A stretch of 64,000 nucleotides of DNA from Ophiocordyceps camponoti-saundersi (nom. inval.) (Eukaryota > Ascomycota > Sordariomycetes > Hypocreales > Ophiocordycipitaceae). The notes below the pieces were generated by a model. That model did not search any database. It was not told the DNA's origin and saw only the letters and a list, made by a program, of their open reading frames with translations. Every line of letters begins with the position of its first letter. Position 1 is the stretch's first letter. The position numbers and the translations under genes are program-made. Shown here one piece after another: positions 18,665 through 28,055 of the stretch. The DNA lies in assembly GCA_003339415.1 (NCBI GenBank), contig PDHQ01000060.1:108902-172901 (forward strand). Reading direction: 5' to 3'.

Positions 18665-18771
18665 AACGTATCCCGTCCGCTCTCCCCTAGTTAAACTAGT
18701 AAGGGGCAGATTAGTACAGTAGTTAGGTCGGTGACGACCAGCGAATACCGGCTGCTGTATGTTTTTTTTTT
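18665..18771 (+). pseudogene. 5S rRNA relic with recognisable 3' half
   Basis: The stretch TCCCGTCCGCTCTCCC (about 18671), then TTAGTA and GGTCGGTGACGACCAGCGAA (18727-18746), ending GTATG and a poly-T run, matches the 3' two thirds of filamentous-ascomycete 5S rRNA with its pol III terminator. The 5' third is unrecognisable and several sites carry C-to-T-type changes, so it is probably a non-functional dispersed copy. Family consensus is from memory. Confidence 0.6.
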
Positions 18772-19351
18772 CACCTTCTTTTTGTTCAGTCGCGATTATT
18801 GGCCCAAACTGTCTGCCTACTGCAGCCGAGTTCTACATACATACGCAACAGCTCTGCAGTCTGTAGACTGAAGAAAGTCGATGCTTTTTGCATGGATGCG
18901 TTGCAGATCGTCAGATAAACCTAGCCGAGACAAAGCGTTGCCGCCCCCCCCTTCTTTATGTATGTACCTCTCTCCTTCAATACGATCAGGGTCCGTCTTA
19001 TGCACCTTATAGCTCAGCTCTAGCCGCAGACCCGAGACAACAACCGCCGTCTAAGTATCAGAAGTAGGCAGCAACAAGACTATTGTAAGCCACATGTGCT
19101 TCCTTATATGAAACATAAAAGCGTGGCTGAACTGTCCGTCGCTTATACCCGTAACGAAGACGACTTCCTACAGATACTACATGTGTACCTACCAAGACTT
19201 GCAAACCGCATCGTCGCTCTCAAATCTCCCCTCTCCTCTCTACATACTACATTCGCTCCCCTTTCCGTAACTCTAGAGACTAGATGGCAGATAGCATGCG
19301 CCAACACCAATTTTCTTCTTCCGTCTATACATACGTCCATCCCCCCGAACC

Positions 19352-21125
19352 TCACGACAAAAACTCGGTCGAAGACGTCACCTTGTTCTTGGCGGCCCAA
19401 GCACCCATGTCGGCCTTGCAGCTGTCAAGAGCGCCCGACAAGCTAAACTGCGAGCCGATGCCCTCGATGCGGTGGGTCGAGTTGATGTTCTTGACGAGCG
19501 TAATCTGGAAGCAGGTGGCCGTCCCCTGGCGAGAGGCAATGGTCGAGTAGGCGAGGAAGTATTCCCAGATCTGCAACGCACGCGTCAGCACATGGAAATC
19601 AACGAGGCAACCAAAGACTTACCCGGAACCATCGCTTGCCGTACTTGGCCTCTACCTTGTCGCGATTGGCCATCCAGTTACGATACCAGCGCCAGAGAGT
19701 GGCCGAGTAGTGGACGCCGATGGTGTCGATGCCCTTAATCTCGAAGCCGGCGCCCTCGAGCTTGTCGACGACCCAGCCGAGGGGCGTGGAGGCGTCGGCG
19801 CCGGGGAAGATGTACTTGTTCATGAAGAGCCCCCAGATGAGGTCCTCGTACTGCCACGGCTTGCGGAGGCCGGCGATCTGGAGGAAGAAGACGCCGTCGT
19901 CGTCGAGCATTTCATAGACCTGGGTGAGAAAGGAGGAAAAGTGACGGACGCCGACGTGCTCGGCCATCTCGAGGCAGGTGATCTTGTTGTAGCCGCCCTC
20001 GGGGACGGGAATGTCGCGATAGTCCATGCACAGAATCTTGCTCTGGTCCTCGGGCACGCCGACCTTGCGCATCGCACTGTTGCCCCAGGCCGTCTGGTTG
20101 CGGCCGAGGGTGATGCCGGTGACGCGAGCGCCGTACTGTTCGCTGGCAAAGCGGGCCAAGGTGCCCCAGCCGCAGCCAATGTCGAGCATCCTCTCGCCGG
20201 ACTTGAGGCCAATCTTTTCGCAGACGATGGCCAACTTGTTGTCCTGCAGCTGCTCGAGCGATTCCTCCTTTTCGATATCGGAGATGACGCCCGAAGTGTA
20301 GATCATGCGAGGGCCGAGGAACCAGCCGTAAAAGTCGTCGCCACGATCGTAGTGATCGCGAACCTGCTCTTCGTCTGTGATTTATGCATCGTTTCAGCGA
20401 CCAGGTGGCAAGCTATCAAAACTCAAAACGACGAAGCTTGCCTTGAGAACGAGTGTGCATGATGAGCTCGGGAATCATGCCGAGGAGGAAAAATTTGATG
20501 AGGCCAATGGTGAAGCGAAAGCTGGCCCAGTCATGACGGTACTCCATGACGTCGAGACAATCGCCTTTGAAGTCGACGTCGCCGTCAAAGTACATTTCGT
20601 GAAAGGTCTCCATGGGTATTTTGTGGGAGCCACGATACTTGGCACGGTCGGCCTCCTTCTTGAAGTCGAGATAGAACTCGACGGGACGGCCGGGCAGCTT
20701 TGCCTTTTCATTGCGACGGGGGCTGATGGCCGATATAGCTAGCCACCAGGCAACGAGGAGGGGGACATCGACTATGAGGGCGAAGAAGACGAAGGTCTTG
20801 AAGCGACCTCCCACCTTCCAGGCGAGGTAGAGCGGAACGCCGGCGAGGAGGGCGAAGAGGCCAATGTTGTTGAACGAATCGGAGCCGGGGCCGTCTGCGG
20901 GAAGGGGGCCATTTTTGATGGAAGGATACTAGGGAGAGGGAAGGAAGAGTTCTTCAGTGTCAGAGGCAGAGAGAGAGGACAGGAAGGGAGATGGGGAATT
21001 CAAAGTGCCTTTGTGGTGCGGACGCCACAGTCGTCGATCTTGTCAAAAGAGGGCGGCGAGGCCTTTGGCGTATCGACGAATTCGAATTCGCTTTCGCTGC
21101 CATTGAGGCTTGTGGGTTTGGACAT
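19352..21125 (-). CDS. MTS1: Sphingolipid C9-methyltransferase (glucosylceramide pathway)
   Basis: Four exons on the minus strand: join(19352..19570, 19623..20374, 20442..20928, 21009..21125), 524 aa. The enzyme transfers a methyl group from SAM to C9 of the sphingoid base of fungal glucosylceramide, at ER membranes. Two hydrophobic segments (about residues 60-100) precede the cyclopropane-synthase-like fold. Motifs are PMETFHEMYF, DHYDRGDDFY, MIYTSGVISD and the SAM site MLDIGCGWGTLA (about 263-274), then CLEMAEHVGVRHF, GLFMNKYIFPGAD and YSATLWRWYRNW. The C-terminal exon restores WEYFLAYSTIASRQG. Introns 1 (donor AAG|GCACTT) and 2 (donor AAG|GCAAGC) have GC rather than GT donors; no GT donor gives the right phase. 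Intron 3 is a normal GTAAGT. The product fits the known family closely. Confidence 0.93.
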
Positions 21126-22667
21126 TGTTTTGTCTATGTATGTGTGTCTCTCCTTTCCTTTCCTCCTGGGCGAGACGAGATGGGAAAAGGGGCCGATACG
21201 AAGAAAGACAGGGGAGAGGTAGAGAGAGAGAGGGTGAGGAGAGTGTGAGTGGAAGAGAAAGAGAGAGAGGGAGGGAGGGAAAAGGTTGATGGTAGTAGCA
21301 GAGGTAGGTGTTTTTTTTTTTACTGTGTGTCTCTCTCTGTCTCTGTGTCTCACCAATCACCCACTCCGGGCAAGGGTCGGGGTCGGTAAGGGTTTCTTCC
21401 ACGCTTGTGCTCGGTACCCGCTTTGTGGCTGCCAATTCGGGCATGTGGCTGAGTATCGGGTACATATGCACGACCAAGGTTCCTTTCAGACCCTTTCATT
21501 CATTCATCATTCTTTCAGGCCAGGCCAGGCCAGGCCGTCAGGGCGTTCTACCGTCGTCGGCCAAGGGTCGATGGGTACCTAGGAGTAGATACCTAGGTAT
21601 GTATGTAAGTAGAGGTAGGCATGGTGTGTTGTGTGGTCACGGCAGCGGCCCTTGTAGCGTCGATTATCTGAGCATCTCTCCGGAGGTGCCTCCACTTTTG
21701 AGTGCCAGAGCTGCGTCTGTGACAGCCTGACAGGTAGCAGCTTGTAGGCTGCGATCCGCAGGCTGTATCCGTATGTACATGCTGGCGGCGGGCGTACATA
21801 GAAGGAGATGCGCCACCTGAAGACTCTCTATCCTCTATCCGTATCTGTAGGGGCAGTACTATCCGTACAGACGTATGTACGGATACAGTATGTATGTATG
21901 CACTGGATATTCATCGAGTTAGTCAGTTGCGTCGTGTGTGAGAGGTATGTGCATGAAAAACGTTGTGTGTGTGTGTGTGTAGGTATGTATAATGTGTACA
22001 TATGTATGTGCATATATGAAAGCCCTTGGATGTGTCGATTAGATGAGTTTCTGTCTTCACACGCGAATCGATGGCAACGAGGTCGAGAAACTACAGCAAA
22101 AACAGGTGGTAAAAAAAAGGAACGAGCGAGGGAGTGACAATGACAGTGACAGCAGTAACAGAGAGAGAGAGACTGAGTGTGTCTGTAAAAGAAGGGTCGT
22201 ATTCGTATACCCACACAAACATTCCCCCCCCCCCCCCTGTGCCGACACCGATATCCTCCTCTCCCCATCTCAGGCGGGCGAAATCCTCCATGTCTCAGTC
22301 TAGATGCTGAAAGGTGAGTCCAAAGTGCGTCATCGTCGGACGTCATTTCGTTTTTTTATTTTTGTTGTCCCTTTTCCCTCTGCGAAGACTCTGTAGCAGC
22401 TAGCCGAGAGACGTGGTTGAACATGGCTCGTGAAGCAGAGACGACCCTGGAAGGAGGAAAACATCACCATCGTCACGATACACACATGTGTTCGCTCGTC
22501 ATGTTCACATACATAGCTTACTCAATCACTCACTCACTCATCCTATCCTTATCCCTACCCCTCTTATCCCTATCATATCCCCTTTCGGTCTCATCTTTCG
22601 AGCACACGGCAGATAAAGACGGCAATCAGATTCAACCAGCCCTACGGCAGGGCGATCCCCTCCAACC

Positions 22668-22716
<49 letters not shown>

Positions 22717-22916
22717 ACCCCCACTCCCCACCACCCACCCCCCCCCCACCACCGCCACCCNNNNNNNNNNCATACCCCCTTTCGGTCTCATCTTTCGAGC
22801 CCACGGCAAAAAAAGACGGCAATCAGATTCAACCACCCCTCCGGCAGGGCGATCCCCCCCAACTTCCCCCCCCCCCCCCCCCCTTTCCAGCATGCAGGTC
22901 CCCTGCTTACCAAGTG

Positions 22917-22956
<40 letters not shown>

Positions 22957-23697
22957 GCCGGCTTCTGAGACTTGGCCTCTTGACGAAAGCTGAACCACAC
23001 GTCGAAATAACTACTGTGGCGTTATATCCAAACTGATGGAGACGTCAGTTCCTTTCAGCCCGGTTCGACTGCCGATCCCCTTTTTTTCCCCTTGAACCCC
23101 CTTCTTTTTCACCCCCCACCAAACAGAACCAGCTGGACCCGAACACTGACATGGCGGTGATCATCTTCTCTCAACGTAACCGTAACCAAGAAAAGACTCC
23201 CAACAGAAGGAGGGAGGCGAGAAAAAAAGGGAAGAGAAAAAAAAAATAAACAAAACAAATATCTCAAACAGACGTCGTCCCAACTGCCTTGTCGGAGATT
23301 CGCTTGGTGTCTCCTCCTTACACTTGCCAGCTGAACATACAAACAGTCTGATAGATGGGCCTGCATGGCTTTGGCAATTCACAGCCTGTGCGCGTACATA
23401 CATACATGCACGACCCTCCATCCATGGACATGTCAGATAGTAGATATATGTGTGTGTCTGTGATTGTGTTGTATGTAAATATAGACGTTATTCACACGTA
23501 TATATATCCATATACCACCTATACGCGAATCACCAACATATACCGACTATATATATACACACTTGACACGACCACGACCACCTGCTTTGCTCTCCCCTTT
23601 CAGACAGACAACAGTCTTCGTCGACCCATCAGCCCACTCACTGCTTGCTGCTACGACCTACCTGATCCTTTACCGATACGACGACCTCCCGAGCACC
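21126..23697. other. Long upstream region with simple repeats and a sequencing gap
   Basis: No gene is supported over 2.6 kb upstream of the methyltransferase. The region contains GA/CT-rich tracts, a GGCCA repeat (about 21519-21535), GT/GTAT microsatellites (about 21880-22020), several poly-C runs (22224-22237, about 22668-22716, 22866-22883), a CA tract (about 22925-22952) and a 10-N gap (22761-22770). Confidence 0.6.
22574..22868. repeat. Near-identical segments flanking a 10-N gap, probable assembly duplication
   Basis: The segment from CATATCCCCTTTCGGTCTC at 22574 to the poly-C at 22668 recurs at 22771-22868 with a few changes. Between them lie a 49-nt poly-C run and ten Ns. The arrangement fits one locus read into from two sides of a homopolymer that failed to assemble. 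Confidence 0.65.
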
Positions 23698-23919
23698 ATG
23701 AAGCGTGACGCCGTCTGGACTTGGGCCAGCTTGCTACCCTTCAACGACGACAACGACAAAGACGACGACAACGTCACCTCGGCGCACGACATCATCTCCC
23801 TCGCCAACAAGAGATGCGCCCACGCGGCTACGCACCAATGTCCCTACATGACAGATTCCAACTCTACCCTTTGCAAGCCTTGCGCCCAGGCCGTGGCCAA
23901 CAACCAGCCATGCTCATAA
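23698..23919 (+). CDS. Small ORF, Cys-containing 73-aa protein, hypothetical
   Basis: The ATG at 23698 has a CACCATGA context after a pyrimidine-rich leader. The product has an acidic Asn/Asp stretch (NDDNDKDDDN) and then five Cys in C-x8-C-x10-C-x2-C-x10-C spacing, loosely like a small metal-binding or disulfide module. There is no signal peptide. Its composition is protein-like, but no family is recognised. Confidence 0.35.
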   Translation: MKRDAVWTWASLLPFNDDNDKDDDNVTSAHDIISLANKRCAHAATHQCPYMTDSNSTLCKPCAQAVANNQPCS

Positions 23920-24837
23920 AATGAAGAAGAACAAAAAAATCATACGCTCGACAGGAAGGAATTCATCTACAGGAGTTGTGCTATCGGCAGGACGAGTGCT
24001 AGGCGACGGTTCTTTTCTTCCTTTCTCTCTCTCTCTATATCTTCTGTCACTTTCACGCCTGGCTTTATTCGGATTCGGACATCTTCTTTTGGAACGGGCA
24101 GCATGAGGCGTGTGGTATCGAGAAGAGGGACATTGTCTCCAGTGTAGAACTAAAAACTCTCCTTCGTTAAAAGACGACTCCTATAGTTGGAAATTCATCC
24201 TTGGCTTTCCCACCCATTTCATCATCACGTGCCCAACCTACCCTCAACAGCGCTTCTCTCTTCCAGAAGCATGTCAAAAAGGTAAGCCGTAGCACAAGAA
24301 GAAAACCCATCAAGTAAACTCTGTACCCATCTATTGTAAATGTCTTTCGATCCTGCAAGTGTAGATTATCCGCATCAATCGACACCAGATGCTGCAAGGA
24401 AAGATACGGAGATGGGGAAAAAGGAGAAGGAACACAAGGAAGGGAAAAAAAAAAAAGGGTCAAGTCAAACGCCTCCCGAAAGTGGGAAAGGAGCTGGTGG
24501 CGGTGCGGGAGATATGCCACGTGAAGGGGAAACCTTGACGTCCACTCAAAGGACGTAGAGAAGAGGAAAGCAGCTGAATGAGGGTCGACGCCACAGGAAG
24601 AAGAAAAGAAAAAGAAAAACAGGCGGTGGCGTTTTTCTCAGCCCGGCAGCGGTAGCGGTAGCGACGGGGGGGGGGGGGGGGGGGAGTAGTGAGTCCGACG
24701 CGGCAGCGGTAGCGGTAGGGAACGAACGGCATGTCAAAGAGGGAAAGGGAGAAAAGAAAAGAAAGAAGAGGAAAAGGGGGGGTGGGTAGCCGGGCCGGGC
24801 CGAAGATTGGGTACTAAAGGGTGGTCTGACGCAGAGA
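23920..24837. other. Intergenic region
   Basis: No gene is supported. An A-rich patch (about 24447) and a G homopolymer (about 24666-24684) lie here, along with the 3' flank of the GPI-anchored protein gene. Confidence 0.5.
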
Positions 24838-25467
24838 CTAGCCGACAAGGACCATGGCGACCAATGCGAAGACGACGGCAAGCACGGACCGGGATCCGGT
24901 GAGGATGCCGCCGTTGCCGGAGAGGACGGACGGCGCTACGACGTTGGAGTTGGTGGCGCTGCTGCTGGTGACGGTGGCGTGAGGAGAAGAGACGCTGATG
25001 ACGGTTCCGTTGGGCGGGGCCGCGGTGGGGCCGGCGCTGGATGCCGAGACGGGGCCGGTGACATGTGCCGAAACGGAGTGGGGGCTCGACCCGAGGGTGG
25101 ACGCGGCTTCCTCGGACGGGGTGTAGAAATTGGTGGTTATGACGGTTGTGTTGATGGCGGCGACTGACTTTTCAGCTGCTTTCGTCACGATCGCTGTTGT
25201 ATCATACGGCGTCGGAACACTGCCGCCAGTGTTATCCTTGGACGGAGCCGAAGACGGAGCCGAGGGGGGAGCCGAAATCGGAGCCGAAATCGGAGCCAAA
25301 GTCGGAGCCGGACATCCCTTTACACCCGGCCGGCAGCGAATGATGGTCGAAACTGTGGTAGCCGTATGGGTCATGAGCACAGTCGACGTCTCATCCGTAG
25401 TGGCGGCAGCAGCAGCAGCAGCGACGAGAACGAAGACGAGAGCGACAGAATGCATCATCATCATCAT
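24838..25467 (-). CDS. GPI-anchored Ser/Thr/Ala/Pro-rich cell-surface protein
   Basis: Single exon; 209 aa from the Met cluster at 25467, which opens a signal peptide (MHSVALVFVLVAAAAA). An in-frame Met at 25518 would add a second hydrophobic stretch. The body is rich in Ser, Thr, Ala and Pro with imperfect repeats API-SAPI-SAPP-SAPS-SAPS around residues 60-75 and several NTT/NGT sequons, so heavy O- and N-glycosylation is likely. The C-terminus has a small-residue site (SGNGG) followed by a hydrophobic tail (LAVVFALVAMVLVG), as in GPI-anchor signals. It should be a wall- or membrane-linked glycoprotein. There is no catalytic domain, and only two Cys lie near the N-terminus. Confidence 0.7.
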   Translation of the reverse strand: MMMMMHSVALVFVLVAAAAAAATTDETSTVLMTHTATTVSTIIRCRPGVKGCPAPTLAPISAPISAPPSAPSSAPSKDNTGGSVPTPYDTTAIVTKAAEKSVAAINTTVITTNFYTPSEEAASTLGSSPHSVSAHVTGPVSASSAGPTAAPPNGTVISVSSPHATVTSSSATNSNVVAPSVLSGNGGILTGSRSVLAVVFALVAMVLVG

Positions 25468-26269
25468 GGTAAAGCAAGGCAAGACAAGCACAAAAAACGT
25501 ATATGATTTCAACAACAAACGATGATGCCGGTAGCGACTGGTGATGAAACTCGATGAACAAGAGGAAAAACGGGAGCGAATCCCTCCAACTTATACCTCC
25601 AACGAAGCGGCCCCCTCAAGCCGTATTTACAGATACACACACGTAATGCAGATTTCGTATCCAGCCATCTTCCTCTTCAACGCCTTCACGCGCATACATA
25701 CGCATAAACAAACAGTCAATAAATCCTCGGTGGCTTGCAGCACACGTGTCGTCTCTCCTCGCCGTCCTTGGTTCCGCTCTCGACTGACCGACCGTCCATT
25801 GCATGAGACATGGCGTTTTTTTTCGGGCATCGTCGTCAGTCTTCGTTGTCATCTTCATCATTATCCCGATGGGGCATTTGGCGACTTTACAGTTGTTATG
25901 ATATTGCTTTTTACAACAGGTGTTTTTTTTATTTTACTCTTACATCCTTCCTGTTTCCCGCGTTCGGCAATGTACAGCTTATGAAGCGGACGATGCAACT
26001 TGGTTGTCTCACGCTTCTCTCACAACCTTGCACGTGACCGACTTCAACGCTTCTCTTTCGACTATCACGAGAGATTCACAACGCGAATAAGACACCAACG
26101 CATCTCTCAGGTGCATAAAAAACATCAGCCAATGAATGCAAGCTGATGAATGTACATATATGTATATAATATGTTGAAGTTTATCCAATCATTTAGCCCC
26201 ATCTCTCGTATATCGAACATGCTCCTCGACTGTCATGTCCATACGATTCCAAGGTCCGCGAACCACCTT
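25468..26269. other. Intergenic region
   Basis: This is the promoter side of the GPI-anchored protein gene and the 3' side of the PAN-domain gene. No coding sequence is supported; short ACATA-type repeats are present near 26150. Confidence 0.5.
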
Positions 26270-27220
26270 TTAACCCCTGGAAACCAGGGTAAGGCCAACA
26301 AGCGGATCCCGAACAATGCTCCCCAACCCCTTCGTCTTCCACACCATGGTGCAAGGAGACTTAGCCTTAGACCAATAATTGACAGCCTGACACTTCCCAT
26401 CCTTAGCACAGGCCTCGACGCAAGCCTCGAAGCTACCACCCGTCGACCGCAGAACCTGTCCCGCCGCACCCTGCTGGCAGCTAACGCGCCACGTCGCGCC
26501 CCCCTGACGGAGCAGGCTTCCCTTGTACGTGGGGCAGACCTGCTTCTGGTTGAGGGGCTTGGGGCAGAGGTGCATCTTGTGCTTGAGGTTAGAGATCTCC
26601 TTCTCGAGAGCCTTCTTATCCGACTCGGTCTTCTTGTTCTTCTCGTTGCACTTCTTGAGCTTCTCCTCCACCTCAGCCGTTCCCTTGCGGCACTTCTTGA
26701 CATCACCTTCCAACCTCTCCTCCGAAGACTCACACTCAGTGAGAAGCTTCTTGCAAGAGCGACAACTCCGCGAATCAGTCGTCTCCGCCAATCCCTCCGA
26801 ATTATATCCATGAGCAACATCCTCAGCGCTCATGACAGTCTGAAGATGATCATCCGCCCTCATCATCGTCAGCGTCTCGGGGGAGAGGACGAGAGCGACG
26901 ACGTTGCCCTTCGTGGCGGCGTGCAGGGAATCTCCTCCCTCGGAGAAGAGCTGACACTCGTTGTGGTCGGACGTGAACTGGCCGCCGACGCAGTTGGTTG
27001 AGGCGAGGCAGCTGGAGACGCAGCCGTCGGCGTCGGAGACCGTCACCGTCTCTAGGAGGTGCTCTTGTGGGAATTGCTGGCCGCAGTGGTACGTCACCTC
27101 TCGGCCGTAGCTTGTGGCCTCGCTCAGGCCGTCCTTGGTAGGGCAGAGGTCGGTGAACTCTTCGGCCGAGGCACCTGTCAAAGAGGCAAGAAGCGGGAGG
27201 GCGAAGCTGAAAGACTTCAT
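26270..27220 (-). CDS. Secreted protein with PAN/Apple-like domains flanking a coiled coil
   Basis: Single exon, 316 aa. The signal peptide is MKSFSFALPLLASLTGASA. Residues about 25-115 look like a PAN/Apple-type module (LCPTKDG...YHCGQQF, then DADGCVSSCLASTNCVGGQF and ECQLF). Residues about 150-225 form a Lys/Glu-rich coiled coil with regularly spaced Cys (CRSCKKLLTECE, DVKKC, LKKCNEKNKK). The C-terminal part repeats the PAN-like pattern (VCPTYKGS, FEACVEACAKDGKCQAVNYW, CTMVWK). PAN domains bind protein or carbohydrate, so an extracellular adhesive or matrix role is possible. The repeated domain layout is visible; the function is inferred. Confidence 0.75.
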   Translation of the reverse strand: MKSFSFALPLLASLTGASAEEFTDLCPTKDGLSEATSYGREVTYHCGQQFPQEHLLETVTVSDADGCVSSCLASTNCVGGQFTSDHNECQLFSEGGDSLHAATKGNVVALVLSPETLTMMRADDHLQTVMSAEDVAHGYNSEGLAETTDSRSCRSCKKLLTECESSEERLEGDVKKCRKGTAEVEEKLKKCNEKNKKTESDKKALEKEISNLKHKMHLCPKPLNQKQVCPTYKGSLLRQGGATWRVSCQQGAAGQVLRSTGGSFEACVEACAKDGKCQAVNYWSKAKSPCTMVWKTKGLGSIVRDPLVGLTLVSRG

Positions 27221-28055
27221 GATGATGATGATAGTGATGATGTGTTGATGCTGTTGCTGGTGTAGTTGATGAGACGTCGAACCCGATTGAGCCGCTGTCT
27301 TCCGATTCCAAGACGGACGGCATACACCCTTTATATATCCCCATCATCATCACCTCCAGCCCCCTCCACACCGATACAACTGAAGCTCATGACGTAGAAT
27401 AACCTTCCCCCTCTCCTCTCTGAATCCAATGTCTGGGATGATCATCTCCACGGAGCGCAGCCGCAGCTTCATCTCCCGGCCAGTCATTGTCCGCAGCCGC
27501 GAATACGGATGCACATCCCAAAGCCCAGACCTTGGAACGGCTGAAGACGTGGCAGAGACACGCAGCAACTTCTGGCGATCCCTTCCCTTCAGTGACCCCT
27601 CTCAAAGCTGATTCCGGATACCCGAATTCAGCCATTGTCATACATACTCTCCATCTATCCTGGTACTCGGCATGCGTCCGTCTTCCGTCCCCTTCGACCT
27701 CACCTCCTTATCCGCACTTCATCCGAAAGACCTCTCCCGTCAGCACTCAGGCGGATATAAAAGACCTTCAGCCGCGGCAGAATGGCACTTTACGGCCGTC
27801 TCAAGCTCATAACGCTGTCCGGACGACACCAGAGATCATCGTCGACATCAGCATTTCACCGACACGGTCAGACATGCGTATGAAAATGAAAGGCTGTGCT
27901 GCGGCCGTCAAGACAGTCTCACTCAGCTTCATGTCTCAAACTAATCATCAGCGTGCGTGCGACCCTACGTGTATGTCTTCCCCGCGTCTCAGGCCAACCC
28001 CTCATGCCCCGGCGGATGTTCGACAAAGCCCCCCCCCCCCCCCCCCTTTCCTGCA
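27221..28055. other. Intergenic region between PAN-domain gene and RdRP gene
   Basis: This holds the promoter of the PAN-domain gene and the 3' flank of the RdRP gene. A poly-C run (28029-28046) lies just beyond the RdRP stop. The long open frame on the plus strand here is judged spurious. Confidence 0.5.
27328..27338 (-). promoter_or_regulatory. TATA box candidate for the PAN-domain gene
   Basis: On the minus strand ATATATAAAGG lies about 110 bp upstream of the ATG at 27220, a spacing compatible with a core promoter. Confidence 0.45.

Larger units (their letters stand above)
14051..19351. other. 5.3-kb gene-poor region with relics and repeats
   Basis: No intact gene is supported over 5.3 kb. 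The region is lower in GC than the flanking genes, with several isolated GC-rich patches (about 15640-15840 and 18400-18660). It carries two 5S rRNA relics, a 110-bp tandem duplication, a 19-bp repeat, an alternating purine-pyrimidine tract and a hairpin, each listed separately. The picture is of decayed accessory DNA. Confidence 0.6.

Noticed and set aside
19710..20462. 250-aa plus-strand frame antisense to the C9-methyltransferase
   Set aside because: It spans an intron and conserved exons of the real gene; its Val/Asp/Ala-rich product is a mirror of the sense codons.
22417..22968. 183-aa frame crossing the N gap
   Set aside because: It is mostly poly-Pro coded by poly-C and contains undefined residues, so it is not evidence of a gene.
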